Source: Bdellovibrio sp. (GTDB lineage Bacteria > Bdellovibrionota > Bacteriovoracia > Bacteriovoracales > Bacteriovoracaceae). Taken from it: a stretch of 41,924 nucleotides of DNA. Below the pieces are notes generated by a model. The model was not told where the DNA came from. It did not search any database and saw nothing but the letters and a program-made list of their open reading frames with translations. The stretch is taken from the NCBI GenBank assembly GCA_020720455.1, contig DYOQ01000022.1, forward strand, positions 1 to 41,924, written 5' to 3'. A program made the position numbers and the translations under genes. Shown piece after piece: positions 1 through 8,337 of this stretch (within the stretch, counting starts at the first letter, position 1; the number at the start of each line of letters is the position of its first letter).

Positions 1-220
1 AGTGCCGACTATTTCTCCGACTAAATCGATTTGTTATTTTTTTGATTAATATTTTAAAAACACAAAAAGTAGGCACTTACGGCCTCACGTATAAAGGCAA
101 CGGCAAAGAAAGGTATGAGGGTTGCCTGCATTAATAAAGATTTTAGTTAACTATTTAATAAGGCCTCCGAAAAGAAGTTGATGAGGAAAGACCTCGGCCA
201 ACGAGTTAAAGGTGGTTCTT
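1..220 (+). promoter_or_regulatory. Unassigned leader region with competing stem-loops upstream of the lipoprotein gene
   Basis: No coding region is visible here. Several short helices can be drawn. A perfect 7-bp stem joins 95-101 to 121-127. CCTC at 83-86 can pair with GAGG at 117-120, which crosses that stem and would make a pseudoknot. In a second block, GAGG at 183-186 can pair either with CCTC at 164-167 or with CCTC at 192-195. CTCG 193-196 can pair with CGAG 202-205 just before the ribosome binding site. Both blocks begin GGCCTC and contain an AAAGAA/AAGAA tract before ATGAGG, so they may be diverged copies. I do not recognise a known riboswitch class. Short helices arise easily by chance, so this is tentative. 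Confidence 0.3.
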
Positions 221-1606
221 ATGCTTAGATTTAATGCTGTAGTTTTACTATTCTCTCTTCTGATATTTGGGTGTATGCCTGATAAATTAGATAAGTGGGA
301 TGTCGATAATGGGACTTCTAAGGGTAGCAGTACTCCTAGCGGAAGTACCTTGGCCACTACGTCGACAGCGCAGATGATTTTAGGTGATGAGACTAAAGCT
401 AAAAAAGGAGCTACATTTGACCTCTCTCATAAATTGCACGCTGAGAGTTCTGTCTCTGGTGCTTGTGAGATTGAGACGGTTGGTATAGCGGGAGCTCCTG
501 TTCAAAAGTTGTGCTGGTTAGATGCTGATGAGTTAGATCTATTTTTTTATGGGATGGCCTTGAATTTTTACGTGGAAAAAGAGGCGTGCGATTATGTCGG
601 ATACAAAGGGTATACTTTTTTTAATTTTCAACCTGGGCGAACAGAGGTGACAACTGCACAACACGTTGTTGTGATCGAGACAAATGGATGTTCGATGCCA
701 GTAGATGGTGAAGGCAATCATTACGTAATTTCAGCACCGATATGTTATTTTGATCGAAGCGATATTGGTCAGCCTAATTGTGATGCTGGAACGATACGCT
801 ACAAAACTGCAAGTGTAGTTAAAGATGATAATGATAATTGTCCGAATCCTGCTACTATTGCAAATGGTGGTATTGATATTGCGGATAAGGAAACGGTAGT
901 AGATTGCAGCGGTGGTTCCGGTTACTATGTTTGGAATAACTGTTTAGAAGGACCAGGTAAAGATTCAGCAGAAAAAATGTTTGCGGCGTCTACAATCAGG
1001 GCCGATCTTGATGGTTATGCTCATGGATATATTGGCCCATTTGAAACAGTGTGGGAGTCTGATGGTGTAGATAAACCATTTGATTATGATAAACCAATTG
1101 ATAAAAAATTTGGCAATAGTAATATCTATCTTGCAAACTATAACAAGTTCTGTGCAAGCAGTACTAATACCCTTCAATATAATATTGCTGGGGTTATTGG
1201 TTATTCTAAGTTTCAAAATGACATTGTCCCTACAACAGTTGCCACTGATTACATTAAAGAGTCTGGTGCTGGGCCACGGAGTGATAAAACAAATCCGTTT
1301 TACGAATGGACCTGTTACGATAAAGCGTGGGATGTTAAGGCGAAAATTAGAGTGGTAGTAAGAGAGTGGAACGCTAGGTTTACTTCAGATGCAGATTATC
1401 TAAAGCTTGCAAATCCAGATTGGAATGCTGTTGCTGGAGACGAGATGATGGACAGAACTGGCGATGAGTATGAGAATGCTGGTTCTTGGCTAGATGCTAC
1501 TGATTGGGATGACCTAGCTAATACAACTTCAATGGGTGTATGTACAGGATCTCGGCCATCAGGAACTTTTTATATTTCTTATCCTAATGCACTTGAGGTC
1601 AGGTAA
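221..1606 (+). CDS. Cys-rich lipoprotein of unknown function
   Basis: A 461-residue exported lipoprotein. The N-terminus is a short signal peptide ending in a lipobox (IFG-Cys, Cys18). An in-frame GTG lies at 212, but the purine-rich AAAGGTGG at 208-215 is correctly spaced only for the ATG at 221, so that start was chosen. The mature part holds about twelve further cysteines spread along the chain, consistent with several disulfides in the periplasm or on the cell surface, plus many Asp/Asn and aromatic residues. I recognise no enzymatic motif. Two bases separate it from the sigma-54 activator that follows, so the two are probably co-transcribed. The regulator may therefore respond to, or control, this envelope protein. 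Confidence 0.8.
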   Translation: MLRFNAVVLLFSLLIFGCMPDKLDKWDVDNGTSKGSSTPSGSTLATTSTAQMILGDETKAKKGATFDLSHKLHAESSVSGACEIETVGIAGAPVQKLCWLDADELDLFFYGMALNFYVEKEACDYVGYKGYTFFNFQPGRTEVTTAQHVVVIETNGCSMPVDGEGNHYVISAPICYFDRSDIGQPNCDAGTIRYKTASVVKDDNDNCPNPATIANGGIDIADKETVVDCSGGSGYYVWNNCLEGPGKDSAEKMFAASTIRADLDGYAHGYIGPFETVWESDGVDKPFDYDKPIDKKFGNSNIYLANYNKFCASSTNTLQYNIAGVIGYSKFQNDIVPTTVATDYIKESGAGPRSDKTNPFYEWTCYDKAWDVKAKIRVVVREWNARFTSDADYLKLANPDWNAVAGDEMMDRTGDEYENAGSWLDATDWDDLANTTSMGVCTGSRPSGTFYISYPNALEVR

Positions 1607-1608
1607 TA

Positions 1609-2928
1609 ATGAAACGATTAAACATTTTAGTTGTAGAAGATGATGATTTACAGCGGCTTGGATTAGTTTCTGTCTTAAATGATTTTGGGAAAGTTGATGA
1701 TGTAAATAGTTCTATTGCAGCAAGAGATAGAATGGAAAAAGGTAGATATGATGTGGCTTTTTTTGATCTTGATCTTGAATATGATTTAGCAGGATTAGAT
1801 CTTGTAACGGTTGCAAACAGTAAAGGAATATACCCAGTTGTCTTAAGTGCAAGAGATTGCGAAAAGGTAATTTTAAAAGCGTATCAGAATGGGTGCGAAG
1901 ATTTTCTTGCAAAACCTTATAAACGAGATGTTATTGAAAAAATTTTGCGAGCATATAATTATTTTGTCTCTCCTCAGAAACAAGGGCCGTTAGAAAGTTT
2001 TATTACTGAAGATAAAGAGATAAGGAAACAGCTAGAGAGCGTAAAAAGCATTATTAAATCTGATCAGCCAGTATTGCTTCTGGGCCCAACGGGAACTGGT
2101 AAAAGTTTTTTGGCAAAAAAAATACATGAGATAGTTTTTGATAATGATAAATTTGTTGCTCTTAATTGTGCTGAGTTGCCTGATAATTTATTAGAGTCAG
2201 AGCTATTTGGGTACGAGCCGGGGGCGTTTTCTGGAGCAAATACAAAAAAATTGGGAAAGTTGTCACTAGCTGATGGCGGGACGCTGTTTCTTGATGAGAT
2301 AGCTACGATGTCACCGGCCGTTCAGCAGAAATTATTGAAAGCAATAGAAGAGCAAGAGTTTTATCCTCTTGGGGGTACAAAAAAAATAAAAACTAAATTT
2401 AGACTCACTAGTGCTACCTGTGAAGATCTCGGCCAGATGGTAGAATCTGGTGATTTTAGGAAAGATCTATATTATAGAATTGATGGGTTTAAAATTAATC
2501 TTAAACCACTTGCAAGTAGAATGGGAGATATTCCAGCATTAATACGTCATCTGAATAAGGAGAGCGTAAGAAGGGTTGTATATCAAGAAGAAGCTATAAA
2601 TGTTTTAATGAAATACAATTGGCCAGGTAATGTTAGAGAGTTAAAGAAGATTAATAAAATGTTGCAATTAAAAGGTGACGGTATTATTAGGGTGGAAGAT
2701 CTTCCTGAACATATTATTAAGGCAAAACAAACGATCGCTGCGACAGGATTTGTTAATGAGGCCCACTTTTCTTATATTGAAAAAGAGGGCATTAAAGATT
2801 TTCTTAGACACATCAAGAAAGAAGTTATCACTCATTATTTAAATAAGAATGATAATAAAGTCAGAGAGACCGTGAAAGAGTTAGGTTTATCAAATAATTC
2901 TTTTTATAAAATCATGAAGGATATCTAG
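1609..2928 (+). CDS. Orphan NtrC-family sigma-54-dependent response regulator
   Basis: A 439-residue transcription activator with three domains. Residues 1-118 are a receiver domain (acidic pocket Asp11/Asp12, probable phospho-acceptor Asp53, Ser80, Lys102). Residues 128-365 are an AAA+ sigma-54 activator domain: Walker A GPTGTGKS at 159-166, Walker B ending LFLDE at 226-230, arginine-finger region FRKDLYYR at 283-290 and WPGNVREL at 338-345. Residues 395-439 are a Fis-type DNA-binding helix-turn-helix. The sigma-54-contacting loop reads GAFSGA (205-210) instead of GAFTGA. The family melts sigma-54 promoters using ATP. No histidine kinase gene adjoins it, so its signal partner is elsewhere or absent. 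The flanking genes encode envelope proteins, and a sigma-54 promoter lies about 4 kb downstream. Confidence 0.93.
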   Translation: MKRLNILVVEDDDLQRLGLVSVLNDFGKVDDVNSSIAARDRMEKGRYDVAFFDLDLEYDLAGLDLVTVANSKGIYPVVLSARDCEKVILKAYQNGCEDFLAKPYKRDVIEKILRAYNYFVSPQKQGPLESFITEDKEIRKQLESVKSIIKSDQPVLLLGPTGTGKSFLAKKIHEIVFDNDKFVALNCAELPDNLLESELFGYEPGAFSGANTKKLGKLSLADGGTLFLDEIATMSPAVQQKLLKAIEEQEFYPLGGTKKIKTKFRLTSATCEDLGQMVESGDFRKDLYYRIDGFKINLKPLASRMGDIPALIRHLNKESVRRVVYQEEAINVLMKYNWPGNVRELKKINKMLQLKGDGIIRVEDLPEHIIKAKQTIAATGFVNEAHFSYIEKEGIKDFLRHIKKEVITHYLNKNDNKVRETVKELGLSNNSFYKIMKDI

Positions 2929-2932
2929 CTTT

Positions 2933-4519
2933 ATGTTACGGGCAATCCTTGTTGTCATTTATCTAATCACAAATATTGATGCTTCATCTGCTAAAGGTGA
3001 ATGTATGACCTGTTCATCTTTTGAAGCTATCACTAATTTGGCCAGCGATTATGTTCCTATTGCGAAAGAGATGAGCGCGTATAATCCAAATGGCATGAAA
3101 CAAACAAAATTTACTATGGAGATGGTAAAAGATATTTTTGATATTGAAGGGACAGTGTCTAGTTTCTCGCTTGGCCCTTGTCATAAAAAAAACGCGGTAG
3201 TAAAGGGCCCGTATAATATTCACAATGTTTTTGAGTTTAATTATGACAGCGTAAATCTTCTGGCCGAGGCGCTCTCAAGTTGTAAGGCCAAAAATGATCT
3301 AGACCAGATATTAAAACGGGCAAGTTTACTTAAGGTTAAAGATAAGCTTGAGCTTGTAGAGAAGTTGTTTAAAGATCCCAAAGCCCCAAGCTTGAAATGT
3401 TTGTTGAAATATTTAAATGTTAAGAATAAGAAACCCTCTCTTAAATATTTTGCAAACACTAAGGCAAAATTTCTACAAAAAATTGGGGTGTATGACATTA
3501 ATTTTGTTTCTCATATAGACATTAGTGGGCTTCCAGCTATATCACTTGTAGTAGGCACTGGAGGAAAGCATGGGGTTTATAATGGAAAGATATATCCAGT
3601 TTCTCATTTGGGTAGTTTGTATGGTAAGCAGAGTAAAGTTTACGATGTTAATTGGAAACAAGATTTTGTTGTCGAGTCAATGCTTTTAGATATGATATAT
3701 AACAATCATTCTCGAGACATAAACAGTTTAATTTTTCATGGTGCCGACGGTATCGACTATCACTGGTTGGTAAATGAAGAAGAGCATAATGGTAAGGTCG
3801 ATATTTTAATATCGCTAATTAGTGACAATGAAATTTCTGATCAAGATCAAGTGAAGTTAAAACGCTATTTAGATGAAGAGTATGTGTATAAAAATCAAAT
3901 TGGAACAGATGAAACTCCAAAGATCAGCTTTGGCGTTTCAAAAAGTATAACTGATAGTGTTGGTGGTGATTTAAAAAATATTGGTAATGATGTCTATAAT
4001 GTAGCTATTTCTAAAAACAAGTATAGAGGTGATGTCGGATTAGAGCTTATGGCACTTGATGGTAAAAGTTTTGAGGTGACGGCCGGTCTTGGAGCTGAGT
4101 TTAAATATGGTAGTGATGAGTTGTCTGTAGATTCAGCAAATCGTAGTCCTGTTAATTATAAATATGCAGTAGTTGATGGTACATTAAAGAGCAAGGATTC
4201 TACGCCCGTCCTTAAGGCAATATATGAAGCAGGGAGTATAGTTGATTCAGCTATTTTTGAAGCTACCTACCGAGATGATAAAAAAATCCCAATTGAAATT
4301 GACGTAGGTCACAGATATGACAGAGTCAAAGATGGTAAATTTGATATTTTTACTGAGCGTGGCCATAAAAGTTTTGTGCGTTTCATTCTTCCGTTAAAAG
4401 AGTACGTTAATGTAAGTGGTGATCTCGTTATGGAGTTTAATCACATAGATAATAATAATGATGAAGGTAGTAAGTTAAAAAATGCAGGGTTTGTTTATCT
4501 CAAGTTTTCTAATCATTAA
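2933..4519 (+). CDS. Secreted or outer-membrane protein of unknown function
   Basis: A 528-residue protein with an N-terminal signal peptide (hydrophobic stretch about residues 2-14, cleavage probably after the Ala/Ser-rich segment ending near residue 20). The mature N-terminus has a CxxC pair (ECMTC), followed by a helical region rich in Lys and Leu to about residue 190. The C-terminal third alternates polar and hydrophobic residues with Gly-Asp turns, as in beta-barrel strands, and ends FVYLKFSNH. The terminal residue is not the usual aromatic, so a barrel is only possible. It starts four bases after the sigma-54 activator gene, with AAGGA inside the end of that gene, so it belongs to the same transcript. 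I do not recognise a family. Confidence 0.75.
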   Translation: MLRAILVVIYLITNIDASSAKGECMTCSSFEAITNLASDYVPIAKEMSAYNPNGMKQTKFTMEMVKDIFDIEGTVSSFSLGPCHKKNAVVKGPYNIHNVFEFNYDSVNLLAEALSSCKAKNDLDQILKRASLLKVKDKLELVEKLFKDPKAPSLKCLLKYLNVKNKKPSLKYFANTKAKFLQKIGVYDINFVSHIDISGLPAISLVVGTGGKHGVYNGKIYPVSHLGSLYGKQSKVYDVNWKQDFVVESMLLDMIYNNHSRDINSLIFHGADGIDYHWLVNEEEHNGKVDILISLISDNEISDQDQVKLKRYLDEEYVYKNQIGTDETPKISFGVSKSITDSVGGDLKNIGNDVYNVAISKNKYRGDVGLELMALDGKSFEVTAGLGAEFKYGSDELSVDSANRSPVNYKYAVVDGTLKSKDSTPVLKAIYEAGSIVDSAIFEATYRDDKKIPIEIDVGHRYDRVKDGKFDIFTERGHKSFVRFILPLKEYVNVSGDLVMEFNHIDNNNDEGSKLKNAGFVYLKFSNH

Positions 4520-4580
4520 GAGCTAGTATTTTTTGAAAAGATTAGGTAGATTGGCGACAATTTATATGTAGGATGTTGCA

Positions 4581-5426
4581 ATGAGTTCTAAAAATTTATT
4601 TGTTGAGTATGTGAGAGCTTTTCTTGATGAAGATGGGGTAGATAAAAACCACTTTTATACCTCGAGACTTCCAACTACAATGGTAGGCTGTCATTTGAAG
4701 TTTAAATCTGAAATGGTTATTTCTGGAATGGAGTATTTTACAGCAGTATTTGAAGCACTGGGTGCAACTAATATAGATAATAGCTTACTTCAATACGAAG
4801 GAAAATATGTCAATCAAGAAAATTCAAATGAGTTGATCTTTGCACTTCCCTTTGCGACTGCACTAACTGGAGAGCGTTTGGCATTAAATTTATTACAGCG
4901 ATCATCTTCTATTGCTACATATACAAAAAAATTTGTGGATAAGGCAGAAAAATATGGAATAAAAATTCTTGATACAAGAAAGACTACCCCTAGTCTACGA
5001 TCATTAGAAAAATACTCTGTTAGAGTTGGTGGTGGATTTAATCATAGATTTGACCAACAAGATCTTTGGATGGTTAAAGATAATCACAAGAAATTTTTTG
5101 GAGGAATCACTGAGGCGGTTAATTTTTTTAACTCAATTGGAACCTTTTATTCTTCAATTGAAGTGGAAATTCATTCATTAACAGAATTAAAAGAGGCAAT
5201 CAATTTAAAGATTCGCCATTTAATGTTAGATAATTTTACACCAGACGATGTGGTAACGGCGGTTCAGATGAAACCTGCGGGTATTACTTATGAAATATCT
5301 GGTGGAATAAAATTAGAAAATATTGATAGGTACTTAATTAGTGGTGTCGATGCAATTAGCGTCGGGGCAATTACTAATAATGCTCCTATTGTAGATATAT
5401 CTTTAAAAATATCAAAGGCAGGTTGA
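4581..5426 (+). CDS. nadC: Quinolinate phosphoribosyltransferase (NadC)
   Basis: A 281-residue enzyme, the normal length for NadC. It converts quinolinate and PRPP to nicotinate mononucleotide with loss of CO2, in cytoplasmic de novo NAD synthesis. The family hallmark is clear: the segment DTRKTTPSLRSLEKY (about residues 134-148) followed by GGGFNHR and VKDNH, which carry the Arg/Lys residues that bind quinolinate and PRPP. Near the C-terminus ISGGI and the VDAISVGAIT segment match the phosphate-binding end of the barrel. AGGA at 4571-4574 is a good ribosome binding site for the ATG. It overlaps or abuts nadB, forming a two-gene NAD operon. nadA is not in the window. Confidence 0.96.
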   Translation: MSSKNLFVEYVRAFLDEDGVDKNHFYTSRLPTTMVGCHLKFKSEMVISGMEYFTAVFEALGATNIDNSLLQYEGKYVNQENSNELIFALPFATALTGERLALNLLQRSSSIATYTKKFVDKAEKYGIKILDTRKTTPSLRSLEKYSVRVGGGFNHRFDQQDLWMVKDNHKKFFGGITEAVNFFNSIGTFYSSIEVEIHSLTELKEAINLKIRHLMLDNFTPDDVVTAVQMKPAGITYEISGGIKLENIDRYLISGVDAISVGAITNNAPIVDISLKISKAG

Positions 5427-5428
5427 GA

Positions 5429-6988
5429 GTGGCTTCATATCAATTTGATGTGTTAGTTATTGGAAGTGGAATTGCAGGATTATCAACTGCGGCCAAGTTG
5501 GCCGATGCGGGAAAAAAAGTGGCGATAGTCTCTAGAGATGCTGATCCAAACGAAACCAATACCAATTATGCTCAGGGTGGAATTATATATATAGCAAAGG
5601 ATGACGATTCGATTGAGCATGACATTCAAAGCGCAAGTTCTGGAACATCAAGTGTTGAAGCGATTGATGTTTTACTGAAGCGCTCAGGTGATATTTTAGA
5701 AGATGTTTTGCTTAAGAAAGCAAAAACATCATTTGCAAAAGATGATTCTGGCAATCTCGTTTATACAAAAGAGGCTGCACACTCTAAAAAAAGAATTTTG
5801 TACCATGGAGATTATACAGGTAAGGAGATTCAGACATCACTTTGCAAATATCTTTTAGAAAAAAAAGATAATGTAAAATTTTTAACATCACATACAGTAA
5901 TCGATTTGCTGACACCTTCACATTCAGGTGTGAATTTGAAACAAAGATACGAACCAAATAAAGTGGTTGGAGCTTATGTTTTTAATAGACTAACTTCAGA
6001 GGTTATTAAAATTCATGCGGCAGTAACAGTTATAGCTACTGGTGGGATAAGTTCACTTTATCTTCACCATTCCAATTCGGAAGGTTCTAGAGGTGATGGC
6101 CATGCTATGGCATTTAGAGCAGGGGCCCAAATTATTAATATGGAGTTTATTCAGTTTCACCCGACAACATTTTTTGACCGTTCTACTCATAGACGTTTTC
6201 TTGTCAGCGAAACAGTAAGAGGAGAAGGTGGCCGTTTGATGAATTCAGATGGTGAATATTTTATGCAAAATTACCATCATGATGCTGAGTTGGCCCCTAG
6301 AGACGTGGTTTCTAGAGCTATTTTAGATGAGATGATCAAAACTAAGCATGAGTGTGTCTATTTAGATATATCTTATAAAGACTTTAAATGGATAAAAGAG
6401 AGATTTCCTACGATCTATTCTCATTGCAAAGATAAAGGTATCGACATAACAACTGTTCCAATTCCTGTCGTTCCAGCTGCCCATTATTCTTGTGGTGGGA
6501 TAAAAACAGATATGAAAGGGCAAACAAGTATCCCACATCTTTATGCTGTTGGAGAAGCAGCCTGCACGGGCCTTCATGGAGCGAATCGGCTTGCCTCAAC
6601 TTCATTACTCGAAGGCCTTACTTTTGGTTATCTTGCAGCTGAAGATATTATTGAAAAAATAGATAACATAGAGATATATCCTGATAATAAAATAAGAGAG
6701 TGGGAGAATGGAACGATTGAGCCCGATTTGGCCTTAGTTCAACAGGATTGGCTGACACTCAAGCAGACTATGTGGAATTATTTGGGTATTGCAAGATCCT
6801 CCAATAGGATCTTAAGAGCAAATGCGATGTTTAAAGAGTTGCGTGATGAGATTCAAAGATTTTATCGCAATTCGATGTTAAAAGATGAATTAATAGGTTT
6901 AAGAAACGCTGTAGATGTCGCGATGATGGTGCTAAATGCCTCCAACCAAAACCGCGAATCGGTGGGATGTTTTTACCGAAAAAATTAG
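5429..6988 (+). CDS. nadB: L-aspartate oxidase (NadB)
   Basis: A flavoprotein of 519 residues that oxidises L-aspartate to iminoaspartate, the first step of NAD synthesis. The N-terminal FAD-binding Rossmann motif GSGIAGLSTA appears within the first 20 residues. It is followed by the family motif TNYAQGGI and, in the middle, by EFIQFHPTT, RGEGG and the HYSCGGI segment. The active-site and FAD segment near residue 370 contains GLHGANRLASTSLLEG. The C-terminal helical domain ends slightly short. A TTG at 5423 would overlap nadC, but the GTG at 5429 sits six bases after AGG (5420-5422) and is the better start. It is translationally coupled to nadC, whose stop codon lies just upstream. Confidence 0.96.
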   Translation: MASYQFDVLVIGSGIAGLSTAAKLADAGKKVAIVSRDADPNETNTNYAQGGIIYIAKDDDSIEHDIQSASSGTSSVEAIDVLLKRSGDILEDVLLKKAKTSFAKDDSGNLVYTKEAAHSKKRILYHGDYTGKEIQTSLCKYLLEKKDNVKFLTSHTVIDLLTPSHSGVNLKQRYEPNKVVGAYVFNRLTSEVIKIHAAVTVIATGGISSLYLHHSNSEGSRGDGHAMAFRAGAQIINMEFIQFHPTTFFDRSTHRRFLVSETVRGEGGRLMNSDGEYFMQNYHHDAELAPRDVVSRAILDEMIKTKHECVYLDISYKDFKWIKERFPTIYSHCKDKGIDITTVPIPVVPAAHYSCGGIKTDMKGQTSIPHLYAVGEAACTGLHGANRLASTSLLEGLTFGYLAAEDIIEKIDNIEIYPDNKIREWENGTIEPDLALVQQDWLTLKQTMWNYLGIARSSNRILRANAMFKELRDEIQRFYRNSMLKDELIGLRNAVDVAMMVLNASNQNRESVGCFYRKN

Positions 6989-7048
6989 AAATTTCCTAGA
7001 AAGTGTCAAATAGTCACCTCGTTCTTCGAGCAATCACATAGTTAATTT

Positions 7049-7064
7049 TGGCACGTATCCTGCA
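7049..7064 (+). promoter_or_regulatory. Sigma-54 (-24/-12) promoter
   Basis: The sequence TGGCACGTATCCTGCA matches the sigma-54 consensus TGGCACG-N4-TTGCW at all but one defined base (C for T next to the -12 GC), with the GG and GC elements at the required spacing. Transcription would begin near 7075, giving a leader of about 60 bases for the gene at 7136. It lies in the 147-base gap after nadB, the expected place for a new transcription unit. Sigma-54 promoters need an enhancer-binding ATPase, and one is encoded at 1609-2928, although a link between them is only inference. Confidence 0.8.
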
Positions 7065-7135
7065 CTTATGTTTTGTATGAGGCCTAGGATGGGCCGATGT
7101 AATCAAGGAAGATTTTATAGTTAAGGAGCTTGGAT

Positions 7136-7489
7136 GTGACTATTGCGGGAATAAGAGGGATATTGGTAGTAATTGTCTTTATGACATTGCTTGTATCAGG
7201 TGAGATCCGCGGGGTAACAGTAGATGGGCAGTGTCCCGATCTATTAATAGGGGAAGTTACTTCAGTAGACAACGTTCAAGCTCCTTATGCTTTAGCTAGC
7301 GTTCAATTAGAAAAAGTTAAAGTTAGTTTTTTGCTAAAGCAGATTGTCGAAAGTACAAATTTTCAAAATGGAATTGAAAATTTTGAAATAACAATTTTGA
7401 AAAATGGGCCACAAGAGTTTGTTGTTGGAAAAACATACATGGTTGGCCTTAACGGCAAATGGTTTTGTAGTGCTAGCAAGATAGAGTAG
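7136..7489 (+). CDS. Small secreted protein of unknown function
   Basis: A 117-residue exported protein. The hydrophobic N-terminus (GILVVIVFMTLLVSG) is a signal peptide or membrane anchor. The mature part carries one Cys near its start and one near its end, and looks like a small beta-rich domain. Three start candidates lie close together: TTG 7130, out-of-frame ATG 7134 and GTG 7136. The strong site AAGGAG at 7123-7128 is seven bases from GTG 7136, so that start was chosen. The ATG at 7134 is immediately followed by TGA, making a start-stop pair that overlaps the real start. It is the first gene downstream of the sigma-54 promoter. Confidence 0.72.
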   Translation: MTIAGIRGILVVIVFMTLLVSGEIRGVTVDGQCPDLLIGEVTSVDNVQAPYALASVQLEKVKVSFLLKQIVESTNFQNGIENFEITILKNGPQEFVVGKTYMVGLNGKWFCSASKIE

Positions 7490-7493
7490 TTTT

Positions 7494-7518
7494 TTTGCAA
7501 CTCAGGACGAGTTGTAAG
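7494..7518 (+). promoter_or_regulatory. Intergenic hairpin between two operon genes
   Basis: CAACTC (7498-7503) and GAGTTG (7509-7514) form a perfect stem around the loop AGGAC, extendable with wobble pairs to about ten pairs. It lies in the 48-base gap between the small secreted protein gene and the metalloprotease gene. A T-run precedes the stem but none follows it on either strand, so it is not a standard terminator. It may mark an RNA processing or stability site. Confidence 0.45.
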
Positions 7519-7537
7519 CTGTGTCTATGGAGAGACG

Positions 7538-8326
7538 ATGGATTTACTTCGCATTTTATTTCTGGTTTTTTTTACATTAATAGCATTTAGAGCGAAAAGT
7601 TATGAAGTGACGATAGACTTTAAAGAAGGTATGTACTGGACGATACTCCCAATTAAAATGTATCGGTATGTGCTAGATTCATCAATGGCAGAAGATTTGA
7701 AAAATGCAACGGAAGTATCAGAAGATGATTGGGAGAGTAACGTCGGTCAAGATCTCTGGGAGTTTGTAGGCGATGTAGGAGTTAGAAGTGGCGGGATGTT
7801 GGTTAATAATATTAGATGGTCAGATAATTTCGGTAATGAAACAGGATATGATCCAAGTACAACCCTAGCGATTACAATCAGGTTTAATAATGGTTCAATC
7901 TTTACGAAGACCGAGGTTATCTTAAATGGTAATCATAATAATTTAAGAAATAATATAGGTGGCATGTTGTTAAATACAGTGATGCATGAGCTTGGACACA
8001 CTATTGGTCTTGATCATACTAATCAGTATGCGATTATGGCCCCGTATTCAAATGATTTAAGAGCTCTCCAATATGACGATATCGAGGGTGGGAAATATGT
8101 TTACAAGGTAAATGCAAGCAGACAGTCAAGTGGGTATAGTGAGTACCTCTCGAATAAAAAAAGGGGTGGAATAGATCAAATAGGAGCGTGTGGTAGTATC
8201 GATATTACTAGTGGAGGAGATGAATCAAACGTAAGCTTTATGAGTTCACTATTTTTAGGATTACTTGCTACTTTTGGTTGGTTATTGTTTACGGCAAGTT
8301 TTTCCAAGCGAAAGTTGACCACTTAG
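7538..8326 (+). CDS. Exported matrixin-type metalloprotease with C-terminal membrane anchor
   Basis: A 262-residue zinc protease. It has an N-terminal signal peptide (residues 1-20), a domain with the complete metzincin zinc site HELGHTIGLDH at 150-160 (His150, His154, His160, catalytic Glu151), and a Met-turn at AIMAP (Met167). The site and Met-turn spacing fit the matrixin (M10) group. No N-terminal cysteine-switch propeptide is visible. After the domain comes a Ser/Gly-rich linker with a lone Cys218 in GACGS, a hydrophobic helix at about 234-254 and a basic tail (SKRK). That arrangement resembles bacterial C-terminal sorting tails. It should act outside the cytoplasm on proteins. A GGAGAGACG stretch precedes the ATG. 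It is the second gene of the sigma-54 unit. Confidence 0.9.
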   Translation: MDLLRILFLVFFTLIAFRAKSYEVTIDFKEGMYWTILPIKMYRYVLDSSMAEDLKNATEVSEDDWESNVGQDLWEFVGDVGVRSGGMLVNNIRWSDNFGNETGYDPSTTLAITIRFNNGSIFTKTEVILNGNHNNLRNNIGGMLLNTVMHELGHTIGLDHTNQYAIMAPYSNDLRALQYDDIEGGKYVYKVNASRQSSGYSEYLSNKKRGGIDQIGACGSIDITSGGDESNVSFMSSLFLGLLATFGWLLFTASFSKRKLTT

Positions 8327-8337
8327 TGTTATAGATC

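Noticed and set aside
81-127. Possible cyclic-di-GMP (GEMM) riboswitch, from CACG, GCAAAG and GGGTTGCC fragments
   Set aside because: The fragments are out of the GEMM order and the required paired arms and GNRA loop are not found.
183-199. GAGGAAAGACC resembles the conserved GAGGAAAGTCC segment of RNase P RNA
   Set aside because: The rest of RNase P RNA (about 350 bases, including the distal ACAGAA part) cannot fit before the lipoprotein gene at 221.
4549-4568. TTGGCG-like element before nadC as a second sigma-54 promoter
   Set aside because: No GC at the required -12 position and spacing.
7018-7030. Short hairpin CTCG/CGAG after nadB as a terminator
   Set aside because: Only four pairs and no T-run follow it.
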